Shown: positions 20,698 to 33,672 of the stretch, piece by piece
Position numbering within the stretch: position 1 is the first letter of the stretch
How the letters are laid out: each line of letters opens with the position of its first letter
From: Panax quinquefolius
Lineage: Eukaryota; Streptophyta; Magnoliopsida; Apiales; Araliaceae
Direction of reading: 5' to 3'
DNA: 64,000 bases
Assembly: GCA_020205615.1 (NCBI GenBank)
Contig: CM035170.1
Span: forward strand, 57,488,486-57,552,485
Notes under the pieces: generated by a model
The model's input: only the letters and a program-made list of their open reading frames with translations
Databases searched by the model: none
What the model was told of the DNA's origin: nothing
Made by a program: the position numbers and the translations under genes

Positions 20698-22552
20698 TGA
20701 AAGTAGTATGCACACAAGCCAATCATGTTTGATGATAAAGCATATACTTTGTAACAATCTTATTCATTTATTAATAAAAAGTATTAATTTATTAAAGGCT
20801 TTTAATTATCTACATGATGTTGTTTTATAATATGTGATAAACCCAGAGTTTTAAGCAATGCTTTTAGAATAATGATGATGATCATTCTAATGAGATCTAA
20901 ATTCTTAGAAAGCTTAAAACTAAAATAGTTCCCAATCGTTGGATTACTAAATTGGGGATTAGTGAATCCGGATAGTTTGGTACATACGTTGCTTGCTCAT
21001 TTGATGAGGATGATTGATCTCATGATCATTTGTGTGGAGACACTAAAGCAAGTATGTAGGTGCTTATTAGAGAATAAGTTCACTGAACGTGGCTCGCTAA
21101 GGAATACCTAATGGAGTTTTACTTGCTGTCAATAGGAATTCCTATAGTGATAGTAAGTACAAGTGATCCTTGGACTTGAGATCATCATAGTATCTTGTGT
21201 ATGATGAGTTATACTTTGACTTATTCCTTAAGACCCTTAGGGTATATCAAAGGGTATGCTTGGGTATAATAAGTTGTACATGGAGATAATGTATGATCGA
21301 TAAAGAATCTACCACTTCTAATAAAAGAAGAGAAATGTCCTATGTGATTCGATAAATGACAACCCAAAGAGTCCTTGGCGGCGTAATGAAATTAGAAAGG
21401 AGTTTCTAATTTGCATTATTTGAGTTGTGCATTTAAGGATCGAAATACATATAATTAAATAAAATAAGACTTGACAAGAATTCCATGTCTTATATTTAAT
21501 TGGGACATTGTATGGTGGAAGGATTGAATTGTGCGGTAACTATTTACTCAAAGGTTCTTTTATGATTAATGTTGAAATCTATATTATCTGAAAAGTCGTT
21601 GATCATTAGGAGGCTTATCCCTATTGTAGAATAAATATTATTTATTTAAATAAATTAATTGTTTAATTTATTTATTTAAATAAGATTAGAATTGTTCTAA
21701 TTGATTTATTCACAACCTAGGTTTAATATGGAGAACCTAAAGGGTCACACCATAAAAGGAAGAATAATTATTTAAGAAGTTAATGGCATAATCGTAATAA
21801 TATGTTAAGTATATTTAATTTAATCTATGGTGATAAAATAAATTAAATAGCTTAATATTTATTATTTAATATTTTAGAAATATTAAATATAAATTAATAA
21901 GAGGAGTCTTATTAATATTATTACAATTATTATTATTTTAATTTCTAAAAGAGTTTAGGAATTAATTTAATATAAGTACTCTCATTTATTCCTAATTGGA
22001 TTAGGAAGGAAAATTAGTTAAAGGAGTTTAATTAATTATCCCTAATAAGATTAGGGAGCTTAATTAATTAAAAGAATTTAATTAATTAAATAAATCCCAA
22101 TTCCTTAATTGTTAAGGTGGGTTGCCCACATCTATAAATAAGAGTAGTCTTATTATGGGGATGTGGTTGTTGACTTTTACTAATACGTAATAATTCCAAT
22201 TTGTTGGAGAGTACGCCTAGGGTTTGAGCCAATACCCCTTTCTTAAATTCTTATTATTCCTTGGTGGATCACCTCTGAGGCCAAACACTTGGGTGGCTAA
22301 CGTTGATCAAAGGAAGGAACCAAACCCTGTGGATTCAAGTTGAGCGAAAAAGGATTGAGGTGAACTTGTACACGAGGAAACTCGGATCTTCAAGGGTATG
22401 TTTGTACTCTTCATCTCTTTTCGTTTAATTAATAATTGTGCATAAAGGATGATCCGGGTATATGGTTTGTAAATTTTTTTAAAACTCTGATTTTACACGC
22501 TTCCGCACTTTTATGCAATTTGATTGCGCACATGAATATTACAAACCTAACA
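20698..22552 (+). repeat. Copia LTR d
   Basis: 1855 bp, TGAAAG to CTAACA, followed by primer site TGGCATCAGAGCC at 22554. It is close to LTRs a and b except for the stretch 22050-22210. There it has CCCAATTCCTTAATTG and a clear TATAAATA (22133-22140) in place of the TTTATAAGAGG region of LTRs a, b and c. Confidence 0.92.
22133..22140 (+). promoter_or_regulatory. TATA box of copia LTR d
   Basis: TATAAATA in a CACATCTATAAATAAGAG context. The same occurs at 29577-29584 in LTR e. LTRs a, b and c have a different core region. Confidence 0.65.
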
Positions 22553-23083
22553 GTGGCATCAGAGCCAAACCTTTATGCGAATTATTAATTGTTTAAATTT
22601 GATATGTATATTGATATGTGTTTAGAATAATTTTTTTGGGCATAATTTTATTGTATAAAATTTATTAAAAAAAAAAAAAAAAAAAAAAATAACGGCAATT
22701 TTTTTTTCGCTGGTATAATGATGTGAATAGGATTCCTGCTCTCTTTTTTTTTTAATTCACGGCTTGCCCCTTTTGGAATCATACTGCAAGGAACACGTGG
22801 CCCAGTAAAAAAAAAAAAAAAATTACATGGATTCAGGCATTTTTTTTTCTAATTCCGTGAGGCATGCTTTTCAAATGATTACTGTAATTATTAAAGTAAT
22901 AACGGTTTTATTGGACCGCACGGAAATCAAGGAAATCATGTAATCATTGATCGTACATACATAAAAAAAAAAAAAAAAAAAAAAGAGGTGCCGGTAAATA
23001 AGCGGAATCAATCAGGATGTCAAAAGCATGATTCAAAAATTTGTATATATTATATATATTTGATATATGATATAAATATATAC

Positions 23084-23123
<40 letters not shown>

Positions 23124-25025
23124 CTTAATAATTTTATAATTAAAATAAAATTTATTTTAATTTTAAATAAAAAGTTTATTTTAATATTAAAATAAAAAGG
23201 TTTATTTTAATTTTAAAATTAGATTCCATGATAACTAATTGGAGTTGAAATTGGATTTCATTTTTCCTAAAATAAAGGAGTTTATTTATGAATAGGGAAG
23301 TAAATCCATCTTTCCTTAAATAAAGGAGTTTATTTAGATATGAAATAAGATTTCATATTATTCAAAATAAAGGAGTTTATTTGTGAATAGAAAAGAGAAT
23401 CATAATTTCCTTAAATAAAGGAGTTTATTTAAATATGAAATAAGATTTCATATTATTCAAAATAAAAGAGTTTATTTGTGAATAGGAAAAAAGAATTAAT
23501 TTTTTTCCTTTAATAATTTTTTTATACATGGAATTGGATTCCATAATTAATTAAAATAAAAGAGTTTATTTTAATTAAATTTTTTTTCATGGAATTGGAT
23601 TCCATAATTAATTAAAATAAAGGAGTTTATTTTGATTAAAGATTTTGATTAAAATAAAATAGTTTATTTTATTCAAAATTGGATAAATTAAAATAAAATA
23701 GTTTTATTTTGATTTAAATTTGGATTTAAATAAAGGAGTTTATTTTGATTCAAAAAATAGATTTTATACTAACTAAATTTGCCCATTAAATGATATCAAT
23801 ATATATATTAAATGTTTATTATTCATAAGATGAATGTTATTTATTGATGCATATGATGATGTGTATGATAATAAATGGGATTGATTATGGACTATTGACC
23901 AATGTGATTGGATTTTATTTTAGTTGGATGCATGAATGTATGGGTTTTATTAAATGGGGTTCTGCGTGACCTCGTCTTCTCTAATTTTTCTTTAATGTAA
24001 ATTCTATCTCCTCCTATGTACTTCCCTCGATCACGATCAAGGTTTCTATTTATTTTAAATAGTTTTTGTAATAGGAATAGTTAGAATTAATTTTGAAGAA
24101 TTAGAGATCAAGGAACAAGGAGCGCGCTTGAAGACCCGGTTTGTAATGGAGCCCGGGTTTAAATGTAATAGTTATATTTAAATATTATTTCTTGCACCCT
24201 AGGGTTTGACCTTTTGGTTCACTTGGTGGCTCTAGTGAACCAAACTAGAATAAAAGTCCATAATCAATCCGGGTAGAATATAGTATTCTATATGTGCATG
24301 CTTATACTATATATATATTATATATTATGCAAACATGCTTCGATGTTCATTAATATAACGCGTATTTTATATATATATGTATGCGCTAAAAATAAGATGA
24401 GACAAATTAATAACAAACCCCTCAAATTTTTATATTAAGTCCTAAGCGCTCAAAGATATTTGGAATATCGAACGTCGCCTTTCTAGCATGATAAAATTAA
24501 TAGAGTATTAAATATTTAATATGAGTTTGTTGTGTCACCACAAGGCAAGTATTAAGTATTTAAGATGTTAATTTATCACATTTGATGCTTATAAAGAAAA
24601 TTGAACAATATTGTTTTGTTGTGTCACCACAAGGATGATATTTTCTTTTTTGAATATATAGAGTGCTAGGTCGGACTTAACTTGGATAATTTTGATTCTG
24701 GATGTGCCACCACTTGATCAAAATAATCTAAGAGGCAAAAGAAAAGGAGTTGCATAGTTGATGTAATTGACAAAAGTTGTCTACCTATTTATTTATATAT
24801 AGTTTGTTGTGTCACCACAAGGCTATATACATTTGAAATGGGATCCTTATTCTCACTAGCAAATCTTTAATTAGATTTTGCCGAACTATATAAGTGAGGG
24901 TAATATAGTTTGAAGAAAATAGTGGGAGATACCAATTTAAAACAAGACCTAAATTATTTTGGTAATTAATAAAAGAATGTATGTTAAAATGTTGTTAATT
25001 ACAAATTCATTTACGTAATTTTTAC
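22553..25025 (+). other. Primer site and non-coding leader of copia copy 2
   Basis: Primer-binding site at 22554-22566, then about 2.4 kb of leader with several poly(A) and poly(T) runs (22666-22690, 22806-22822, 22963-22984), a (TA)n tract at about 23090-23120, ~96-bp tandem units (from about 23262) and three TTGTGTCACCACAA motifs (about 24526-24544, 24616-24633, 24803-24821). No gene seen. Confidence 0.8.
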
Positions 25026-25845
25026 AATGTCTAAAATTACTATCATCACTGCGAAGCATATTAGATGCTAAATTAACTGGGCCAATTAAACGGATTGGTT
25101 AAAGAATTTGAGAATAGTTCTCATGACCTGAAAGTTATCTTATGTCCTTAATCGTCTATCCTCGCAATGGTTGCGAATAATGCCTCTGAGGAAGACATTG
25201 CTACTTTTAGAAAGTGGCAAGATGATGCCTGATTTGGCTCAATGCATCATGTTCGCATCTATGAGTAACGAGCTTCAAATGTCGGCGATGAAACTATGGA
25301 TGCTCTACTATATTCCCGCACATCAAGTAGTTGATGGTAAAGAAAGTAGGGGGGCGATAGATATCGAGATATCTAAGGAGCTCTTCCGATCTAGAATGGC
25401 CAATGGCACTATAGTACAGATAAAAGTCCTTAACATTATCAATTTTATTGATCAATTAGGACAACGAGTTTTGTCATGGATGGAGAGTTGAGCCAAGATT
25501 TGATCTTGCACTCACTCCCGGACTCCTTTCACAATTGTTGTGAATTTTTCATATGAACAAGCTAGATATCAGTCTCGCTGATTTGCTTAACATGTTGAAA
25601 ATGTTGAGAGTGACTTTCCAACCAAGAAAAACAAAGTCTTACTGGTAGGGGCCAAAGGATTTTTTGAAAAGAAGAACGATTCAAAGAAGGTAAATAGAAA
25701 GGCATAAACAAAGGATAATAAGAACAAAACTGATACGGATAGCAAAGGAGTTTGCTTCCACTGCAATAAGCCTGGACAATGGAAAGAAACTGCGAGAAGC
25801 ATCTTGCAGAGGCTAACCAAAGAAGCTTAGTGAAGTTTCGGTTAT
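25026..25845 (+). pseudogene. Copia gag, copy 2
   Basis: Equivalent of 13908-14765, beginning with ATGTCTAAAATTAC at about 25027. A 106-codon frame (25171-25491) joins several gag fragments: a Met-Phe-Ala-Ser-Met-Ser-Asn-Glu-Leu segment, Ile-Asp-Ile-Glu-Ile-Ser-Lys-Glu-Leu-Phe-Arg-Ser-Arg-Met, and Val-Leu-Ser-Trp-Met-Glu-Ser before the stop. The zinc knuckle near 25753 has the same missing base as in copy 1, and the same in-frame TAA is at 25705-25707. One knuckle His has become Gln (Gly-Gln-Trp). Confidence 0.83.
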
Positions 25846-26940
25846 AATACAGTTTTTGTTCATGATTGAAATAAATTTTTTCTTTAAGTCAAGGTTCTAC
25901 TTGGGTATTGGATACCGACTTTGGTTATCATAAATATAGATTTATGAAGGGACCAAGCAGAAGTGGAAAGCTGAACATAGATAAGTAATCCTATGTGTGG
26001 GAAATGAAGCAAAGGTTGCTACATTAGCCATAGAAACTTATAGTTTAGCATTGCCTACGGGCAAATCTATTAAGTCAATAAGTTGTTATTGTATTTTAGT
26101 TCTCGTTAAAAACATTATTTCCATTTTATTGTTGGACAATGAAATCTTTGGTATTATAATTAAGAACAATTGTTGTTCTATTTATAATAATAATGTCTTG
26201 TATAGAATCGAATATTACTTAATAAATTTTGTATACTTGACTTACGTGAAAAATATATTTTGCAAATTGAACAAACTAGTATAAGAAAAGGAGATGATCA
26301 TTCAAAGAGTTGAATGTGTGTATTTGTTTGAAATACAAGTGTGAATTATTTGAAAGGTTCAAAGAATTGAAAGTGAAACAAATTGACAATGTATTAAGAT
26401 TCTTTGATTAGATCAAGGAATAAATACTTGTGCAATAAGTTTCTAGATCATCTCAAATGGTTTTCTCATAATGGACACCTCATGATACGTAATAATTGAT
26501 TGATGTATCTGAAAGGAAAAATCATACCTTGTTGAACATGGTACGGTCCAACATGATTTTACCGACATTCCAGTATCCTTCTAGGATCATGTCCTAGAAA
26601 TGGTCGATATATCTACGAAAATGGTAACCTCAAAATCCGGCCCCAAGACTCCATAAAAGTTATGGACAGGGAGGATTCCTAATCTTAAGTATGTTAAGAT
26701 AAGGGGTTGTCCAACTTATGTGAAAAGGTTTCAAAGGATAAGCTTGGGACAAGATTTGACAAGTACAATTTGTGGGACATCCTAAAGTAAGTTTAGGGTA
26801 TATGTTCTATAATCCTACTTAGCAAAAGGTGTTTGTTGCGAAACACGCTGCCTTCTAAGATAAAGGTTTTTATCATTAAAAGGGGCTAGTGGGAGGATAA
26901 TAGATCTTGAAAAGTTCAAGAACCACAAAACACTATAAGT
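25846..26940 (+). pseudogene. Copia protease and integrase remnants, copy 2
   Basis: The protease start near 25885-25935 (Trp-Val-Leu-Asp-Thr in a broken frame) is present once. The frame 25997-26284 (95 codons) is the protease/integrase linker starting Gly-Asn-Glu-Ala-Lys-Val. Integrase fragments (Lys-Arg-Phe near 26725, Trp-Asp-Ile-Leu near 26775) resemble those in copy 1. Large parts of the integrase catalytic core are missing in both, at the same place. Confidence 0.8.
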
Positions 26941-28110
26941 CAAATAAGAGGAACCTATAGATAGACCTGTTGTACCACAACCGAATCATAAATCTGGAAT
27001 AGTACCGAAGATACTTAGGAGGTATGGATTCATCATAGATGATGATGATGAGGTACACATCATAGAAGATGATGATCCGATTACATCTGATGAGGTAAGT
27101 GTTGTAGAGCACTTCGAGAGAAATGGATTGAAGCAAGTTTCTCAAATATGGAACATTCGTTTTGATGAGGCAATCAAAAGAGTTTGATTTTATCAAAAAT
27201 AAGAATGAACCTAGTGTGTACAAAAGGGTCAGTGGGAGCATCGTGACATTCCTAGTACTATATGTTGATATACTACGGATGAGGAATAACTTATCAATGC
27301 TACAATCAGAAAAGATAAAGTTGTCTAAACATTCCTCCATGAATGGTTTGGGAAGAGTATCTTAATTGGGGATAAAATCTATATAGATAGATACAAGAGG
27401 ATGCTCGACTTAACCCAAGGAACGTATATTCATTTGATGCTAAAGTCGTTTAGTATGGCAAACTCCAAGAGATGTCTCATGTCGATGAGCTATGGAGTGT
27501 ATCTCTCTTAATAGTCCCCACAGATTCCTAAAAAGAGAGGTCGCATGAGTGACAATCATGTATGCAATGAAATGTACGAGACCTGATGTTGATCAGTCAT
27601 ATTATGGAGAAGTTCACTATGAGTCAGTGAAAAACATCTTAAAGTGATTAACCGGCACTAAGGATGTGATCATATTCATGGTGGGTCTTAATTAAAACGA
27701 GAGGGCTTAACAGACTCATGTTTTTCAGACAGATCAAGACGACAGAAAATCCACTTTAAGGTAAAGCGTTATCTTAAACGGTTAGTGCGATTGAATTGAA
27801 AAGGTTCCAAACAAAGAAAGAGTTCTTTGGTTTAGTGATAAAGACAAAGTATATAGCTATAAATGAAGTCGCAAGTTGATTGTTTGGATTATAAGTTCAT
27901 TACGAGAACTAGGAATAGTTCCTAAGTCTCATCTTGGATCTAAACATGTGTTGTGGCACTTTCATTTGATTATTAGAATCATTGAAAGATGAAAATCACT
28001 ATAGAGATGGTGGACTCTCAAGAACAACATTACATATCCATTAACTAAAGCTTATCCAACAAAGGGGATAATCGTCACTTAGAGAAGAAGAGTATGAGAT
28101 ACCATAACGA
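26941..28110 (+). pseudogene. Copia RT/RNase H remnant, copy 2
   Basis: Same structure as 15941-17062: an acidic RT start near 27060-27080, a jump to Gly-Leu-Lys-Gln-Val-Ser, then a 67-codon frame (27162-27365) through Lys-Asn-Glu-Pro-Ser-Val-Tyr-Lys-Arg-Val to Leu-Tyr-Val-Asp-Ile-Leu. The second Asp of YVDD is missing at 27267-27272, as in copy 1. RNase H fragments continue to the polypurine tract at 28122-28134. Confidence 0.83.
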
Positions 28111-28134
28111 TTGGCTTTAGTGCAAGTGGGAGAT

Positions 28135-29985
28135 TGAAAGTAGTATGCACACAAGCCCAATCATGTTTGATGATAAAGCATATACTTTGTAACAATCTTA
28201 TTCATTTATTAATAAAAAGTATTAATTTATTAAAGGCTTTTAATTATCTACATGATCTTTGTTTTATAATATGTGATAAACCCGAGTTTTAAGCAATGCT
28301 TTTAGAATAATGATGATGATCATTCTAATGAGATCTAAATTCTTAGAAAGCTTAAAACTAAAATAGTTCCCAATCGTTGGATTACTAAATTGGGGATTAG
28401 TGAATCCGGATAGATTGGTACATACGTTGCTTGCTTTCATTTTGATGAGGATGATTGATCTCATGATCATTTGTGTGGAGACACTAAAGCAAGTATGTAG
28501 GTGCTTATTAGAGAATAAGTTCAATTTGAGCGTGGCTCGCTAAGGAATACCTAATGGAGTTTTACTTGCTGTCAATAGGAATTCTGTAGTGATAGTAGTA
28601 CAAGTGATCCTTGGACTTGAGATCATCATAGTATCTTGTGTATGATGAGTTATACTTTGACTTATTCCTTAAGACCCTTAGGGTATATCAAAGGGTATGC
28701 TTGGGTATAATAAGTTGTACATGGAGATAATGTATGATCAATAAAGAATCTACCACTTCTAATAAAGAAGAGAATGTCCTATGTGATTCGATAAATGACA
28801 ACCCAAAGTAGTCCTTGGCGAAGGCGCATAATGAAATTAGAAAGGAGTTTCTAATTTGCATTATTTGGAGTTGTGCATTTAAGGATAGAAATACATATAA
28901 TTAAATAAAATAAGACTTGACAAAGAATTCCATGTCTTATATTTAATTGGGACATTGTATGGTGGAAGGATTGAATTATGCGGTAACTATTTACTCAAAG
29001 GTTCTTTTATGATTAATGTTGAAATCAATATTATCTGAAAGTCGTTGATCATTGGGAGGCTTATCCCTATTGTAGAATAAATATTATTTATTTAAATAAA
29101 TTAATTGTTTAATTTATTTATTTAAATAAGATTAGAATTATTCTAATTGATTTATTCACAACCGGTTTAATATGGAGAACCTAAAGGGTCACACCATAAA
29201 AGGAAGAATAATTATTTAAGAAGTTAATGGCATAATCGTAATAATATGTTAAGTATATTTAATTTAATCTATGGTGATAGAATAAATTAAATAGCTTAAT
29301 ATTTATTATTTAATATTTTAGAAAATTAAATATAAATTAATAAGAGGAGTCTTATTAATATTATTACAATTATTATTATTTTAATTTCTAAAAGAGTTTA
29401 GGAATTAATTTAATATAAGTACTCTCATTTATTCCTAATTGGATTAGGAAGGAAAATTAGTTAAAGGAGTTTAATTAATTATCCCTAATAAGATTAGGGG
29501 AGCTTAATTAATTAAAAGAATTTAATTAATTAAATAAATCCCAATTCCTTAATTGTTAAGGTGGGTTGCCCACATCTATAAATAAGAGGAGTCTTATTAT
29601 GGGGATGTGGTTGTTGACTTTTTACTAATACGTAATAATTCCAATTTGTTGGAGATAGAAAACTAGGTTTGAGCCAATACCCTTTCTTGAATTTTATTAT
29701 TCCTTGGTGGATCACCTCTGAGGCCAAACACTTGGGTGGCTAACGTTGATCAAAGGAAGGAACCAAACCCGGTGGATTCAAGTTGAACGCGAAAAGGATT
29801 GGAGGTGAACTTGTACTCGAGGAAGCTCTCGGATCTTCAAGGGTATGTTTGTTCTTCATATCTTTTCGTTTAATTAATAATTGTGCATAAAGGATGATCC
29901 GGGTATATGGTTTGTAAATTTTTAAAACTCGATTTTACACGCTTTTTTTTGCAATTTGATTGCATATGAATATTACAAACCTAAT
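28135..29985 (+). repeat. Copia LTR e
   Basis: About 1850 bp, TGAAAG to ACAAACCTAA. It shares the alternative promoter block and TATAAATA (29577-29584) with LTR d, so d and e are a pair. The end of the LTR and the primer site are eroded: about ten bases covering most of TGGCATCAG are missing. Confidence 0.9.
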
Positions 29986-30497
29986 AAAGCCAAACCTTTA
30001 TGCTGGTTTAAATTTGATATGTATATTGATATGTGTTTAGAATAATTTTTTGGCATAATTTTATTGTATAAAATTTATTAAAAAAAATAAAAAATAAAAA
30101 AATAACGCAATTTTTTTTTATTTGGTATAATGATGTGAATAGGATTCTGCTCTCTTTTTTTTTAATTCACGGCTTGCCCTTTTGGAATCATCTTTGCAAA
30201 GGAACACGTGCCCGAGTAAAAAAAAAAAAATTTAAAATGGATTAGATTCGTGCATTTTTTTTTCTAATTAAGTGAGGCATTTTTCAAATGATTCTTTAAT
30301 TATTAAAGTAATAACGGTTTTATTGGACCGCATTTAAAATCAAGGAAATTATGTAATCATTGATCAAACATACATGCACAAAAACAAACAAAAAAAAAAG
30401 GAGGTGCCAAATACGATGAAATCAAGGATGTCAAAAGCATGATTCAAAAAAATTTGTATATATTATATATATTTGATATATGATATAAATATATCTG

Positions 30498-30535
<38 letters not shown>

Positions 30536-32425
30536 CTTAATAATTTTATAATTAAAATAAAATTTATTTTAATTTTAAATAAAAAGTTTATTTTAATATT
30601 AAAATAAAAGGTTTGTTTTAATTTTAAAATTAGATTCCATGATAACTAATTGGAGTTGAAATTGGATTTCATTTTTCCTAAAATAAAGGAGTTTATTTAT
30701 GAATAGGAAAGTAAATCCATCTTTCCTTAAATAAAGGAGTTTATTTAGATATGAAATAAGATTTCATATTACTCAAAATAAAGGAGTTTATTTGTGAATA
30801 GAAAGAGAATCATAATTTCCTTAAATAAAGGGGTTTATTTAAATATGAAATAAGATTTCATATTATTCAAAATAAAAGAGTTTATTTGTGAATAGGAAAA
30901 AGAATTAGTATTTCCTTTAATAATTTTTTTTTTACATGGAATTGGATTCCATAATTAATTAAAATAAAAGAGTTTATTTTAATTAAAAAATTTTTCATGG
31001 AATTGGATTCCATAATTAATTAAAATAAAGGAGTTTATTTTGATTAAAGATTTTGATTAAAATAAAATAGTTTATTTTATTCAAAATTGGATAAATTAAA
31101 ATAAAATAGTTTTTTATGATTTAAATTTGGATTTAAATAAAGGAGTTTATTTTGATTCAAAAAATAGATTTTATACTAACTAAATTTGCCCATTAAATGA
31201 TATCAATATATATATTAAATATTTATTATTCATAAGATGAATGTTATTTATTGATGCATATGATGATGTGTATGATAATAAATGGGATTGATTATGGACT
31301 ATTGACCAATGTGATTGGATTTTATTTTAGTTGGATGCATGAATGTATGGGTTTTATTAAATGGGGTCTGCGTACCTCGTCTTCTCTAATTTTTTCTTAA
31401 TGTAAATTCTATCTCCTCCCATGTACTTCCCTCGATCACGATCAAGGTTTCTATTTATTTTAAATAGTTTTGTAATAGGAATAGTTAGAATTAATTTTGA
31501 AGAATTAGAGATCAAGGAACAAGGAGCGCTTGAAGACCCGTTTGTAATGGAGCCCGGGTTTAAATGTAATAGTTATATTTAAATATTATTTCTTGCACCC
31601 CTGGGGTTTGACCTTTTGGTTCACTTGGTGGCTCTAGTGAACCAAACTAGAATAAAAGTCCATAATCAATCCGGGTAGAATATAGTATTCTATATATGCA
31701 TGCTTATACTATATATATTATATATTAAGCAAACATGCTTCGCATGTTCATTAATATAATGCGTATTTTATATATATATATATGCATGCGCTAAATAAGA
31801 TGAGACAAATTAATAACAAACCCCTCAAATTTTTATATTAAGTCCTAAGCGTTCAAAGATATTTGGAATATCGAACGTCGCCTTCTAGCATGATAAAATT
31901 AATAGAGTATTAAATATTTAATATGAGTTTGTTGTGTCACCACAAGGCAAGTATTAAGTATTTAAGATGTTAATTTATCACATTTGATGCTTATAAAGAA
32001 AATTGAACAATATTGTTTTGTTGTGTCACCACAAGGATGATATTTTCTTTTTTGAATATATAGAGTGCTAGGTCGGACTTAACTTGGATAATTTTGATTC
32101 TGATGTGCCACCACTTGATCAAAATAATCTAAGAGGCAAAACGAAAAGGAGTTGCATAGTTGATGTAATTGACAAAAGTTGTCTACCTATTTATTTATAT
32201 ATAGTTTGTTGTGTCACCACAAGGCTATATACATTTGAAATGGGATCCTTATTCTCACTAGCAAATCTTTAATTAGATTTTGCTTAGAACTATATAAGTG
32301 AGGTAATATAGTTTGAAGAAAATAGTGGGAGATACCAATTTAAAACAAGACCTAAATTATTTTGGTAATTAATAAAAGAATGTATGTTAAAATGTTGTTA
32401 ATTACAAATTCATTTACAGAATTTT
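29986..32425 (+). other. Non-coding leader of copia copy 3
   Basis: Same layout as the other leaders: poly(A) runs, a (TA)n tract at about 30500-30530, ~96-bp units from about 30703, and TTGTGTCACCACAA motifs at about 31928-31946, 32018-32035 and 32205-32223. It lacks most of the primer site. No gene seen. Confidence 0.78.
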
Positions 32426-33672
32426 ACAATGTCTAAAATTACTATCACTGCGAAGCATATTAGATGCTAAATTAACTAGACCGAATTAAACGGATTGGTT
32501 AAAGAATTTGAGAATAGTTCTCATGACTGAAAAGTTATCTTATGTCCTTAATACGTCTATCCTGCAAGATTGCGCGATAATGCCTCTGAGGAAGACATTG
32601 CTACTTTTAGAAAGTGGCAAGATGATGCACATTGGCTCGATGCATCATGTTAGCATCTATGAGTAACGAGCTTGACGTCGGATGAAACTATGGATGCTCT
32701 ACTATATTCACGCACATCAAGTAGTTGATGGTAAAGAAAGTAGGGGCCGATAGATATCAGATATCTAAGGAGCTCTTTTGATCTAGAATGGCCAATGGCA
32801 CTATAGTACAGATAAAAGTCCTTAACATTATCAATTTGATTGATCAATTAGGACAACGAGTTTTGTCATGGATAGAGAGTTGAGCCAAGATTTGATCTTG
32901 CACTCACTCCCGGACTCCTTTCACAATTGTTGTGAATTTTTCATATGAACAAGCTAGATATCAGTCTCGCTGATTTGCTTAACATGTTGAAAATGTTGAG
33001 AGTGACTTTCCAACCAAGAAAAACAAAGTCTTACTGGTAGGGGCCAAAGGATTTTTTGAAAAGAAGAACGATTCAAAGAAGGTAAATAGAAAGGCATAAA
33101 CAAAGGATAATAAGAACAAAACTGATACGGATAGCAAAGGAGTTTGCTTCCACTGCAATAAGCCTGGACACTGGAAAGAAACTACGAGAAGCATCTTGCA
33201 GAGGCTAACCAAAGAAGCTTAGTGAAGTTTGATTCATAATCACGATTTTGTTCATGATTGAAATAAATTTTTCTTTAAGTCAAGGTTCTACTTGGGTATT
33301 GGATACCGACTTTGGTTATCATAAATATAGATTTATGAAGGGACCAAGCAGAAGTGGAAAGCTGAACATAGATAAGTAATCCTATGTGTGGGAAATGAAG
33401 CAAAGGTTGCTACATTAGCCATAGAAACTTATAGTTTAGCATTGCCTACGGGCAAATCTATTAAGTCAATAAGTTGTTATTGTATTTTAGTTCTCGTTGA
33501 AAACATTATTTCCATTTTATTGTTGGACAATGAAATCTTTGGTATTATAATTAAGAACAATTGTTGTTCTATTTATAATAATAATGTCTTGTATAGAACT
33601 GGAATATTACTTAATAAATTTTGTATACTTGACTTACGTGAAAAATATATTTTGCAAATTGAACAAACTAGT
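32426..33672 (+). pseudogene. Copia gag and protease start, copy 3, truncated
   Basis: ATGTCTAAAATTAC at about 32429 opens gag. The zinc knuckle near 33145 again has the missing base, and the TAA is at 33097-33099. The protease/integrase linker frame starts at 33388 and runs through Cys-Cys-Ser-Ile-Tyr to about 33672. After GAACAAACTAGT the sequence leaves copia and enters CACTA transposase DNA, so integrase, RT and the last LTR are missing. Confidence 0.85.

Larger units (their letters stand above)
20698..33672 (+). mobile_element. Second copia insertion: LTR d, internal, LTR e, truncated internal
   Basis: LTR d 20698-22552, internal copy 2 22553-28134, LTR e 28135 to about 29985, internal copy 3 to 33672. 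Two internal regions share the middle LTR, and the second is cut off in the protease/integrase linker, where CACTA sequence resumes. The left junction is within the CACTA subterminal region (GCTAAT then TGAAAG). No right LTR or target duplication can be found because of the truncation. The internal regions are close relatives of copy 1. Confidence 0.9.
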
